From the NCBI GenBank assembly GCA_942493055.1, contig OW818680.1:1-64000 (forward strand): a DNA stretch of 64,000 bases. The letters run 5' to 3'. The DNA comes from CAIZQW01 sp942493055 (GTDB taxonomy: Bacteria > Verrucomicrobiota > Kiritimatiellia > RFP12 > UBA1067). Shown in pieces: positions 1 to 7,685 of this stretch (the stretch's first letter is position 1; every line of letters starts with the position of its first letter). The position numbers and the translations under genes are program-made. The notes below the pieces were generated by a model. It saw only the letters and a list, made by a program, of their open reading frames with translations. It was not told the DNA's origin and did no database searches.

Positions 1-3000
1 GACTTCCGCCGTCTCAAGACCTACACGACCGACGAGCGGGGCTTCAATGAGACGGTCACGGTGATCCGGGATCAGGCGAAAGGGCTTGTCTCAAACATCA
101 ATTCCAGTTCCCGCGGTTCTGTGTCGGTGTCACGCACTGCCACAGATGACATCGGTCAGATTACGACGCCTTCCGGGACGACGAAGTTTGACTGGCTGGG
201 CAACGGCAACCTCAAGAGCGTCCAGCAGGACCTCGGCCCTACGTTCTCCCTGACGGAGGATGCATTCGGGCGTAACAGTACCGTCAAACGGCAGATCGGT
301 GAAAACCAGCCTTCTGAACTGGGCTTTGCCTACGGAAACGACGGCGCGTTCGCTGGCAAGACGCGGGATGGAGTCCAGAAGATATCTGTGACTTCGCGTC
401 GCGCAGACGGACGTCCCAAGGTCGTCGTCCTTCCGGACAACATCACAGTGACCACCACCTACGACGGGGCGGGACGGCCCTCGGGTCAAACCTGGACAGA
501 TCCCGCTAACCCGTCCGCTACGGTGACCAACACCTATTCATGGATGCGCGACGGCACCCTCCGCAGGCATGCCCAGAATGGCGGACCGCAGGTCTCAAAC
601 AGCGTGACGCGCGCCGGCGGGCAAATCACGTCCGACACGTCCACCTTCGGATGCGGCACATACGGAGCTTCTGTCCAGACCTTCTACGACGCGACGCACG
701 GCACCCCCTCCCTCGTTTCGGCAGGGTTCACTGGCTTCACGAACATGACCCTTTCGTCCGCTGCGGGGTACGATAGCCTCGGCTACCTGTCCGCGCTCGC
801 CGGTACTGGATTCACCAACCTCTTTTCCGGCACCATTGGCGGCCTGGTCACAAATATGCTGACAGGCGTGGGCGGGATTCAGCTCTCCCGCTCCGTCATC
901 TGGAGCGCCCAGGCCGGCAAGCCCGCACGCGTCGACTACACCCTCAACGGCCAGTTCCTGCGCCGCTGGCAGTACGCTTTCACGAACGGGCTCATCGCCT
1001 CTGTCTCCCGCTCCGGCGGCGACACTTACCGCACCGCTTACACCTACGATGGTGCAAGGCAGCTTCTCGGCGCAACGTCATCGACCACCAACGGAACGGC
1101 TCTCCCTGGCCTCTCGTTCGGCTATGAATATAACCTTGCCGGTGACACGATTCGGTACGGTCATGCGGATCTTCGAAATACGGCGCACGAAACCGCTGAC
1201 GATCTCCAGACCTGGCGTATCTTGCCGCCTTATGTGCACCTCCTCGGACGCGTGTCAGCATCAAACGCTGCTGTCGCGGCCTATACGTCCTATTCCACGA
1301 ATCTTGTCCCTGCGACAGTCATTGACGGGCTCTATTATTCAGCACCCAGGGTAGAAATTTATTCACACACAGCCCCGATGACTGGAATCGCGACCGTCAT
1401 TGCGACACCCTCTGGCGGCACCGCCGAGACCGCCCGCGTGGCATTCTCGCTCCCCTCCGAAATGGAATACCCCGTCTATAATAATCGCGGCATGATCCTG
1501 TCCGACAGCCGCCGCCAGTACACCTGGGATGCCGCGGAACGGCTCCTGGGCATCTCCAACAGCGGCGTGTCTAACGCCGTCAGGCTCGCCTTCCAGTACT
1601 ATCCGGACGGACGCCGCGCGCTGAAGACCGTTTCATGCTTCACCAACAACGCCTGGGTCGTGACGCGCAGCCTGCACTATGCGTGGCAAGGCTGGAAACT
1701 CGCGGCGGAATGCGAACGTGACGGTGTTGGAGCGATCACGGCCGTGCGCCACTTTGTCTGGGGACCCGACATCGCGGGCCAGCAGTCCGCCTCGCTGGAG
1801 AGCGGAGCCGAGGGCGTCGGCGGCCTATTGCTGATCCGCGAATGGAAGCTTGGGCGCGGCATGAAACAATACCTCCCGCTCACGGACGGGCTGGGCAGCG
1901 TCTGCGGGCTCATTGATGCCACGGACGGCTCCCTCGTTGCCGAATACGATTACGACCCCTATGGCGGGCCCGTGATCGAGCGTGGCGTCGCTGTTGACGC
2001 ATGTCCGTTCCGGCATCGGACACGGTACTATGACTCCGAGTCTTGGCTTTACTATTACGGCTATAGATACTATGATCCCAGTACAACAAAGTGGATCTCG
2101 AAAGACCCTTTGGGAGAAAAAGGAGGCTGGAACTTGACCTGTTTTTGCAACAACGACCCAATCAATGGGTTTGATCCGATGGGGCTAGATCCTGAATTTG
2201 GGGTTCGATTGGGTGTTCAAATGGGATGGGACGGATCAAAAGGGTGGAAGGGGATACAATTTTCGTCAGTAAGTATTGTGGCGTCGGTTGAACAGGAAAT
2301 GGGCGATTATATGCGGACGCGAATGGATGCTGGGTACCGTCTGTACTTCGGAGGACTTGGCAACTCGAAAGATCCGGAACGATACGGTACCTTGACTGGC
2401 GGAGGAGAATACGATCTGTGGCTATCCGGTTCGGTTATTGCGGGAACCGGAGAAGCGGACGGACGACCAGCCTATACTGGGAATCTGTTTGCCCAGTCTG
2501 CATTGGACGATACCTTCGAGTATTCTTTCACCTTCGGACAGACGCTGAACTGGCACTCAGCCCTCGGACTGACGCAGATCGGACACGTTCAAGCGGCTGG
2601 AAGTGACTGGTATTTCCATTACAATAACGACGTCAACAAGTTCCCGTCTTTCGGGCAATTCCCGTTCTTCGGTAGAGAAGGAACTGACCACTCTTGGACA
2701 GCGGGTGCTATCCTAGGTGCCAGAATTGAAGACGACGAGTGGTGTGAAACAGGATATGCGTGTTTTACTGGAAGAAAGTTATCTGATGATCCTGAAGATG
2801 TTATTTTCTATGACGGTGGAAGTGATGATGGGTATTATCTGCAGACACCCAAAGATCGAACCTTCAACCGCTCCGAATGGTTTGTGCGCGGACATCGGGA
2901 CGGAGTATCAGGGATGTTTACATTTTCTACCCCTGACTGGCTGAACGGTCAGCACAAGGTGCATGATGCAACATTCCCTTTCATCGGCCCGCTTGGATCA

Positions 3001-3072
3001 GAAACGTCAAAACGCTTCATTCACGATGAAAGACGTATCTACTTTGACTTGGGGTTTAGCATCGAAAGATAG
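1..3072 (+). CDS. Rhs/YD-repeat polymorphic toxin, 5' end outside window
   Basis: The reading frame is open from base 1, so the true start lies upstream; the GTG at 61 is only the first start-like codon inside the window. The visible part (about 1020 residues) has scattered YD repeats (for example YDGAGRPSGQ and YTYDGARQLLG). An Rhs-associated core follows near residues 600-725, with YDPYGGPVIERG, RTRYYDSESW and YRYYDPSTTKWISKDPLG, ending at FDPMGL. Known Rhs proteins form a cage that encloses a variable C-terminal toxin cleaved after this core. The tip here is about 294 residues, rich in Gly and aromatic residues in alternating strand-like patterns, and ends YFDLGFSIER. It faintly recalls the 'polymorphic toxin type 23' tips of Rhs proteins (HSWTAGAILGARI and ETGYACFTGRKLSDDPED), but that is from memory and weak. 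The tip is more AT-rich than the core, as expected for an exchanged module. A lipoprotein gene follows 7 bp later. Confidence 0.9.
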   Translation, partial: DFRRLKTYTTDERGFNETVTVIRDQAKGLVSNINSSSRGSVSVSRTATDDIGQITTPSGTTKFDWLGNGNLKSVQQDLGPTFSLTEDAFGRNSTVKRQIGENQPSELGFAYGNDGAFAGKTRDGVQKISVTSRRADGRPKVVVLPDNITVTTTYDGAGRPSGQTWTDPANPSATVTNTYSWMRDGTLRRHAQNGGPQVSNSVTRAGGQITSDTSTFGCGTYGASVQTFYDATHGTPSLVSAGFTGFTNMTLSSAAGYDSLGYLSALAGTGFTNLFSGTIGGLVTNMLTGVGGIQLSRSVIWSAQAGKPARVDYTLNGQFLRRWQYAFTNGLIASVSRSGGDTYRTAYTYDGARQLLGATSSTTNGTALPGLSFGYEYNLAGDTIRYGHADLRNTAHETADDLQTWRILPPYVHLLGRVSASNAAVAAYTSYSTNLVPATVIDGLYYSAPRVEIYSHTAPMTGIATVIATPSGGTAETARVAFSLPSEMEYPVYNNRGMILSDSRRQYTWDAAERLLGISNSGVSNAVRLAFQYYPDGRRALKTVSCFTNNAWVVTRSLHYAWQGWKLAAECERDGVGAITAVRHFVWGPDIAGQQSASLESGAEGVGGLLLIREWKLGRGMKQYLPLTDGLGSVCGLIDATDGSLVAEYDYDPYGGPVIERGVAVDACPFRHRTRYYDSESWLYYYGYRYYDPSTTKWISKDPLGEKGGWNLTCFCNNDPINGFDPMGLDPEFGVRLGVQMGWDGSKGWKGIQFSSVSIVASVEQEMGDYMRTRMDAGYRLYFGGLGNSKDPERYGTLTGGGEYDLWLSGSVIAGTGEADGRPAYTGNLFAQSALDDTFEYSFTFGQTLNWHSALGLTQIGHVQAAGSDWYFHYNNDVNKFPSFGQFPFFGREGTDHSWTAGAILGARIEDDEWCETGYACFTGRKLSDDPEDVIFYDGGSDDGYYLQTPKDRTFNRSEWFVRGHRDGVSGMFTFSTPDWLNGQHKVHDATFPFIGPLGSETSKRFIHDERRIYFDLGFSIER
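1747..2187 (+). repeat. Rhs core module, copy 1 (direct repeat with 3988-4428)
   Basis: This 441-bp block encodes the Rhs-associated core of the first rhs gene and is repeated at 3988-4428 with the same length and frame. The first ~150 bp are identical; differences after that are mostly third-position changes. It marks the homology along which toxin tips can be exchanged. Confidence 0.9.
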
Positions 3073-3079
3073 GACATCA

Positions 3080-3667
3080 ATGACAAATAGAAACTTGCAG
3101 ATACTGATATCACTTGCCGTCTTCACAATGATGTCGGCAGGTTGTATTACTCAAACAATTCGCCTCGAGGGCAGGCGTGTTTGGCCGGCTAGTCCGAAGT
3201 TCACCATCGAGCCGCGGACTTTTACGGCAGACGAACTCAGGGCGGCAGGCATTCGGACAGATGGTGTGTATGTCCACTATGTTTTTCGACCGAAAGAATT
3301 TCAACAAGAGTTTGAAGATGATCTCAGAAGGAATGGATATCGGGTCGGCAGTCCTTATATCCGTTTCTGGGACAATGGACGAACGCTGGCAAGACTTTCG
3401 AAGATGGATTTACTGACCGCTAACGAGGTCGATTGTTTTGAAGGAGGAATACTGGGGTACTATAACTTTCCGACAAATGGCGTTGTTGAGAATGAGGTAT
3501 ACTCGTATGAACCCGGAAGAGGGGGAGGTGTTTACAGTAAAACTCGCCGAATTATTGAGGGCGATACGCTTTGGTCTCCCACTCGTGCAAAACACAAAGG
3601 CGTGCCCGTTGAGTTAGGTTATAAATTCGTTCCGATCAAAGGGATGAAGGCGCAGCCTGATTGGTGA
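3080..3667 (+). CDS. Small lipoprotein, candidate immunity to the first Rhs tip
   Basis: The 195-residue product starts MTNRNLQILISLAVFTMM and has a lipobox, SAGC, at about residues 19-22, so it should be a Sec-exported lipoprotein. I chose the ATG at 3080 because it yields this signal peptide; an open frame extends further upstream but overlaps the end of the rhs gene. The gene starts 7 bp after the rhs stop and is AT-rich like the rhs tip. The mature part has no motif I recognise (for example FVPIKGMKAQPDW at its C-terminus). Position directly behind a variable toxin tip is the usual place for an immunity gene, and an envelope-anchored immunity protein would fit a toxin acting in the periplasm. 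Lipoprotein status is well supported; the immunity role is inferred from position only. Confidence 0.6.
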   Translation: MTNRNLQILISLAVFTMMSAGCITQTIRLEGRRVWPASPKFTIEPRTFTADELRAAGIRTDGVYVHYVFRPKEFQQEFEDDLRRNGYRVGSPYIRFWDNGRTLARLSKMDLLTANEVDCFEGGILGYYNFPTNGVVENEVYSYEPGRGGGVYSKTRRIIEGDTLWSPTRAKHKGVPVELGYKFVPIKGMKAQPDW

Positions 3668-3756
3668 TCCGAACAAGAGGAATAGTATTCGTAATTTGCT
3701 TTCGGATATTTCACACTTTCGATCAATCATTTCCAGCTTCTGACAACTGAGGCTTT

Positions 3757-5301
3757 GTGAGCAACGCGAAGATAACCAGTATTTTTATCCGGTGCGCCAT
3801 GATGTTACTGATGACCCTCACGTCATTGCCGCTTTGTGCCTCTTTTCCTCGGTCTGATTATCTTTCACGTCAAGTCGCCAAAGTGACCGAAAGGGACGTT
3901 AGATCCCTGCCTGTAGTCAAGCCGTATGACGGCGCGGCATCCTCTCACCTCTGCGCCTCCGCGCCTCTGCGCGAAAAACTATACCACCGCCACTTTGTCT
4001 GGGGACCCGACATCGCGGGCCAGCAGTCCGCCTCGCTGGAGAGCGGAGCCGAGGGCGTCGGCGGCCTATTGCTGATCCGCGAATGGAAGCTTGGGCGCGG
4101 CATGAAACAATACCTCCCGCTCACGGACGGGCTGGGCAGCGTCTGCGGGCTGATCGATGCGACGGACGGCTCCCTCGTTGCTGAATACGATTATGATCCC
4201 TACGGCGGGCCCGTGATTGAGCGCGGCATCGCCGTTAATATATGCCCCTTCCGGCATCGGACACGGTACTATGACTCCGAGTCTTGGCTTTACTATTACG
4301 GCTACCGCTATTACGACCCCAGCACCACGAAGTGGATCTCGAAAGACCCCCTCGGCGAAGCCGGCGGCTGGAACCTGACATGCTTCTGCGATAACGACCC
4401 TGTGAATGGGTTTGATCCGCTGGGGCTGATAGGTTATGACCTTAGCAGTCCCTATGCCGCCGGTCAATATGCTGCAGCGGAACGGCGAGCCGAAACGTAC
4501 GACCCATTTGCTGAGACCAAAGTTTTTACCGAGTTTGGCCGTGAAATACTTTCCGATCCTGCGGAACGGGATGGCTTTCTTTTAGGAATGAAAGTCAATT
4601 CCTTGGCGTACTGCGGTTCATTGACAGGGCCAATGGCCTTTTCTGCCAACCTCCGTTGGTATTCAAGGATGCTCCTAAGTAGTGCTTCCGAGGGGGCTCA
4701 GTGGTTTGTCAGCGATAACGGAGTTGACCGACTGTCAGGGAAGACGCCCGATTATGCGGCGAACTCTGTTGAGGCCCTGCAAGTTGCCGGGACTAGCCTC
4801 GTTTTGAGGGGGCTGTTCTTTGGTGCAGGGAAAGCTATTGACTATGCTAAACAGAGGTTAACTATCCTTCGTGCTCAGAAACCAGTTGCACCAGCGACTC
4901 AACCTATAGTAAACTTAAAACAGTCCTCGGCGGGTGCTGGGGGCGCTGTCACAAAGACAACAGCGCTAGTTAAATATGATGCTGGTTTTGCAGTTAGACA
5001 AGGTGCCCCTGTTTATCGATTATGGGGTGAGGGAACTATTGAAGCTGGGGGCTCATGGACCACGGTAGATCCCAGATTATTTAGAACAATTGAAGAGTTT
5101 AAACAAGCCGCGGGTATTGGTGCCTGGGTTAGGCCCCCGTACAAAATTGCAACAGGACAGTTTCGTACTCTTGAAGGGGTTACTTCTCGACCTGCACTCC
5201 CTGTTCCACAAGCGCCTAATCCTTGGTTGCCAGAATTACGTGTCAGCCCTCCGCAGAGTGTGGAGAATGCCGTTATAAATATTAATTCGAAAGCGTGGTG
5301 A
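3757..5301 (+). CDS. Condensed Rhs protein: signal peptide, core module and a different toxin tip
   Basis: The 514-residue product begins with a signal peptide (hydrophobic stretch MMLLMTLTSLPLCAS). It joins within about 75 residues to a copy of the Rhs core (residues ~78-224, ending FDPLGL), without the long YD-repeat barrel. I kept the GTG at 3757 because the matching upstream sequence is conserved at 5690-5815; the ATG pair at 3799 is a reasonable alternative. The tip (about 290 residues) has a hydrophobic pretoxin stretch (AGTSLVLRGLFFGAG). A C-terminal domain follows with VYRLWGEGTIEAGGSWTTVDP and RPALPVPQ...LPELRV, a layout I recall from other Rhs/CDI toxin ends but cannot name. A full Rhs cage is impossible at this length, so this is either a displaced tip cassette waiting for recombination or a small stand-alone toxin. 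A small gene follows after 4 bp. Confidence 0.75.
   Translation: MSNAKITSIFIRCAMMLLMTLTSLPLCASFPRSDYLSRQVAKVTERDVRSLPVVKPYDGAASSHLCASAPLREKLYHRHFVWGPDIAGQQSASLESGAEGVGGLLLIREWKLGRGMKQYLPLTDGLGSVCGLIDATDGSLVAEYDYDPYGGPVIERGIAVNICPFRHRTRYYDSESWLYYYGYRYYDPSTTKWISKDPLGEAGGWNLTCFCDNDPVNGFDPLGLIGYDLSSPYAAGQYAAAERRAETYDPFAETKVFTEFGREILSDPAERDGFLLGMKVNSLAYCGSLTGPMAFSANLRWYSRMLLSSASEGAQWFVSDNGVDRLSGKTPDYAANSVEALQVAGTSLVLRGLFFGAGKAIDYAKQRLTILRAQKPVAPATQPIVNLKQSSAGAGGAVTKTTALVKYDAGFAVRQGAPVYRLWGEGTIEAGGSWTTVDPRLFRTIEEFKQAAGIGAWVRPPYKIATGQFRTLEGVTSRPALPVPQAPNPWLPELRVSPPQSVENAVININSKAW
3988..4428 (+). repeat. Rhs core module, copy 2 (direct repeat with 1747-2187)
   Basis: This is the second copy of the 441-bp Rhs core block. 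Homology to the first rhs gene begins abruptly at 3988, directly after a tandem word stretch (3943-3979), and ends at the conserved FDP-GL junction where the tips diverge. Confidence 0.9.
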
Positions 5302-5305
5302 TAAT

Positions 5306-5638
5306 ATGAATCCTGATTTTTATTTAACATCATCCGACAGCACACACTTTCAAGAGATTCGGGCCTGCTATTTTGAAGGGTTAATTGCAGATAATATTCG
5401 CGATGATTATCTTCTAATTCGCATAGAACCAACTGTTAAAGATCCAGACACAGGAGAGGATATTGACCGACTTTTGGTATGTGGGCGTTATAATCATTTT
5501 AAGTCTGTCGTGGAGAATGAGTGTGTTTACATTCTGAAGATTGTATCTCCGGATGTGCTTACTTTGAGACGTTGCGATGAAACCCAAGTAAAGTTGGTTG
5601 CTTGGGGTGAAGTCTTTCCAAAGAAAGACAAGGCATAG
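5306..5638 (+). CDS. Small cytosolic protein, candidate immunity to the second Rhs tip
   Basis: The 110-residue acidic protein (MNPDFYLTSSDSTHFQEI at the start, WGEVFPKKDKA at the end) starts 4 bp after the stop of the condensed rhs gene and shares its low GC content. It has no signal peptide or membrane segment and no motif that I recognise; the hydrophobic/polar alternation (DDYLLIRIEPTV, VYILKIVSPDVLTL) suggests a small beta-rich fold. Near-overlap with a toxin gene, small size and acidic composition are typical of Rhs/CDI immunity proteins, but the assignment is by position only. The Shine-Dalgarno sequence is weak, which would fit translational coupling to the toxin gene. Confidence 0.55.
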   Translation: MNPDFYLTSSDSTHFQEIRACYFEGLIADNIRDDYLLIRIEPTVKDPDTGEDIDRLLVCGRYNHFKSVVENECVYILKIVSPDVLTLRRCDETQVKLVAWGEVFPKKDKA

Positions 5639-5709
5639 GGATCGTATTTCGACATCGGACATTCGCCGTTTTCAATCAGGCAACTTCGGTTTTTTTCAAC
5701 TGAGTTTTT

Positions 5710-5844
5710 GTGGGCAACGCGCAGATAAACAGCATTTTATACGGTGTGCAATGATGGTGCTGATGACCATCACGGCACTGCCGCTTTGTGCCTCGATCCC
5801 TCGGACTTCCGACCTCGAAGGGAGGCAAAGGGGTCGTATTTGGG
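5710..5844 (+). pseudogene. Broken start of a third rhs-type gene
   Basis: The stretch 5690-5815 matches 3735-3850: the same upstream sequence, the same GTG (5710) and the same signal peptide (MMVLMTITALPLCASIP). A one-base loss in a T run shifts the frame just after the GTG. After DLEG the sequence runs into the end of a transposon, so nothing of the rest of the gene survives. It shows that at least three rhs-type starts once lay here. Confidence 0.65.
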
Positions 5845-5876
5845 GGCAAAGGGGTCGTATTTGGACATAGGACAAT
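5823..5876 (+). repeat. Left terminal repeat of transposon copy 1, outer part duplicated
   Basis: The 32-bp terminus 5845-5876 is the exact reverse complement of 6972-7003. The outer ~19 bp (aggcaaaggggtcgtattt) also occur immediately outside at 5823-5841, giving a tandem end. Confidence 0.85.
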
Positions 5877-5916
5877 AAGTCTTGCAGGGTTCTTTGGGAT
5901 TTGATACATTCTGACC

Positions 5917-6969
5917 ATGCCAAGACAACTCAGACACAATGTGGAGGGCGGGTGGTACCACATCACCACGCGAGGGATGTGGCGGAAGGATATTTTCGAA
6001 AACGACCGCGACAGGGAGCATTTCATTGAACTGCTGTCCATGATGGTCGAGCGCTACTGCGTCGTGCTGCATGCCTACGTGCTGATGGACAACCATTACC
6101 ACTTGCTGATAGAGACCCCTGAGTCAAACGCCAGCCGGGCGCTGCAGTGGCTGAACCTCAGCTACGCCGCATGGTACAACGCCAAGCATAGCTGCTCCGG
6201 GCCGATGTTCCAGGCGCGTTTCAAGAGCATCCCCGTGGACGGCGAGGGGTCGTGGGCTCTGACGTGCAGCGTCTACATCCACCTGAACCCGGTGCGCATC
6301 CGGAGCCTCGGGCAGGGCAAGGAGGAGCGCGCCCGCGAGAAGGCGGGTTTCATCCATGAGGGGCCGACGGCAGAGCAGGTGAAGGCGCGGCTCGCCGTGC
6401 TGCGTCAACACCCCTGGAGTTCCTATCACGCGTATGCGGGGTATGCGCCCAAACCGGACTGGCTGACTTGCGACAGGCTCTGGTGGCATGCCGGGCAGGA
6501 GAAGAGGACCGATCCGAAAGCGGACTACCGCCGTTACATCGAGGACTACCTGCGTCAGGGTGTGGAAGAAGGCGTCTTCGCGCGACTGACGGCGGCCTTA
6601 GCCATCGGCAGTACGTCGTTTATTGAGGGTCTGAGGCGGAAGGTGCCGAGCAAGGCGGGTTCGGAGACGAACGCGAGGGCGTGGCGCAAGCTGCTGGCCT
6701 TTGACACGGTCGTCAAAGCGGTCGAGCAGGTGAAGGGCGAACCGTGGCAGGACTTTGCTGACAGGCGTGGTGACTGGGGCCGTGACCTTGTCCTTTACGT
6801 GGCGCGTACCCGTTCAGGCCGTACGCTCGCCGAACTCGGGGTCCTGGCTGGGATGAGCGTGGACGGTGTCTCCAAAGCTGTCCAGCGTATGTGCGCGCGG
6901 CTGTCAGATGACAAAAAACTAAATCGGAACCTCCGCAAGGTGATGCGTGCACTTGAGGAGGAAGGATGA
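5917..6969 (+). CDS. REP-associated tyrosine transposase (RAYT, Y1/HUH family)
   Basis: The 350-residue protein has the RAYT N-terminal signature GGWYHITTRGMWR (residues ~11-23). The HUH metal-binding motif sits in MDNHYHLLIETP (~48-59), with a candidate catalytic tyrosine in LNLSYAAWYN (~70-79), followed by GPMFQARFKS and the family's IHLNPVR. Residues ~265-345 look like a helix-turn-helix domain (TLAELGVLAGMSVDGVSKA), seen in longer RAYT members. HUH transposases nick and join single-stranded DNA at hairpins through a 5'-phosphotyrosine. It starts at the ATG 41 bp inside the left terminal repeat and its stop lies 2 bp from the right one. The second copy differs at only about seven residues, so duplication is recent and both copies look intact. 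Confidence 0.9.
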   Translation: MPRQLRHNVEGGWYHITTRGMWRKDIFENDRDREHFIELLSMMVERYCVVLHAYVLMDNHYHLLIETPESNASRALQWLNLSYAAWYNAKHSCSGPMFQARFKSIPVDGEGSWALTCSVYIHLNPVRIRSLGQGKEERAREKAGFIHEGPTAEQVKARLAVLRQHPWSSYHAYAGYAPKPDWLTCDRLWWHAGQEKRTDPKADYRRYIEDYLRQGVEEGVFARLTAALAIGSTSFIEGLRRKVPSKAGSETNARAWRKLLAFDTVVKAVEQVKGEPWQDFADRRGDWGRDLVLYVARTRSGRTLAELGVLAGMSVDGVSKAVQRMCARLSDDKKLNRNLRKVMRALEEEG

Positions 6970-6971
6970 TC

Positions 6972-7003
6972 ATTGTCCTATGTCCAAATACGACCCCTTT
7001 GCC
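6972..7003 (-). repeat. Right terminal repeat of transposon copy 1
   Basis: This 32-bp sequence is the exact reverse complement of 5845-5876. It overlaps the reading frame that continues into the hydrolase fragment downstream. Confidence 0.85.
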
Positions 7004-7685
7004 TCTCGGTGACCCCGATAACCCGGATAGCAGGTTTAAGCTCACGTGGTCAAACCGGTTTAAGGACGTCACTCAAAATGCGTATAATTTTTATTCGACA
7101 GGCGATGAGTCGCTGGAGATTTTTGCAGGTACGCCAGCGTCAACGGAGGGATTGGATTTCCACTTAGGAGTTCCCGTGGTTACTGGGTACGAACGCTACG
7201 TCTGGCATAAACAGGAAGTTTATAAAGGCCGGGATGGCGAAGGAGAATTCGAGGGGCTTTTCGGTACGGATATGGCCGGCTGGGGGTTTGAAAAGAAGGT
7301 TGTGGGCGACTATATCTATCCTTACTATTCAGCCAGCCAGGCGAACGCAGAAGACCCTCAAACGTTCAGTACGCTGCCTGCGTTCAGAACGTCTCCTGAC
7401 GTAATGTTTTCGCCGACGATTACAAAAGCAAATCAGGATATGATCCTGGCAAAGGCGATACCCGTGCTCTCGGGGCCGACGGGGAGCAGAGCAATTAGTT
7501 TTCCGCCAAGTGTTACGGAGAAGAGGGACTTTGATATGAATACAGAGTTTGAGCGCCCCAGCGGTTGGCCAAGATCGGATGGAGACTATGGAACAAGATG
7601 GCTTCATAACGATATAAAGAATGTTGCGTATTTCTATAACTTCTGCCTGTTTGATGATTTTGTCCAGAAAGGAAGTCTGAAATGA
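7004..7685 (+). pseudogene. 3' part of an alpha/beta-hydrolase-like gene, truncated by transposon copy 1
   Basis: About 226 residues remain, in frame from the transposon end to a TGA at 7683-7685. The region around RFKDVTQNAYNFYSTGDESL resembles the stretch before the catalytic histidine in lipase-like alpha/beta hydrolases of large secreted proteins of this group (memory-based, tentative). The end is DIKNVAYFYNFCLFDDFVQK. The natural start and the nucleophile region are missing; the only start codon available lies inside the transposon's end, so it is most likely non-functional. The stop overlaps the next gene's ATG (ATGA), showing that hydrolase and downstream protein were a coupled pair. 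A second, shorter relic of the same family lies at 9891-10025. Confidence 0.6.

Larger units (their letters stand above)
5845..7003 (+). mobile_element. RAYT/Y1-type transposon, copy 1
   Basis: This 1159-bp element is a single transposase gene between perfect 32-bp inverted repeats (5845-5876 and 6972-7003; the inner end reads attgtcctatgtcc). A nearly identical copy in the same orientation lies at 10064-11222. Copy 1 separates a broken rhs start on its left from a hydrolase 3' fragment on its right. No clear target duplication is visible. Classical IS200/IS605 elements have subterminal hairpins rather than long terminal inverted repeats, so this arrangement is closer to stand-alone RAYT genes flanked by inverted REP-like ends. 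Confidence 0.85.

Noticed and set aside
1747..4428. Diversity-generating retroelement behind the duplicated Rhs core
   Set aside because: Differences between copies are mostly synonymous, not adenine-specific, and no reverse transcriptase gene is present.
4066..4467. Minus-strand open frame repeated opposite both Rhs core copies
   Set aside because: It exists twice only because the core DNA is duplicated; it shows no protein family features.
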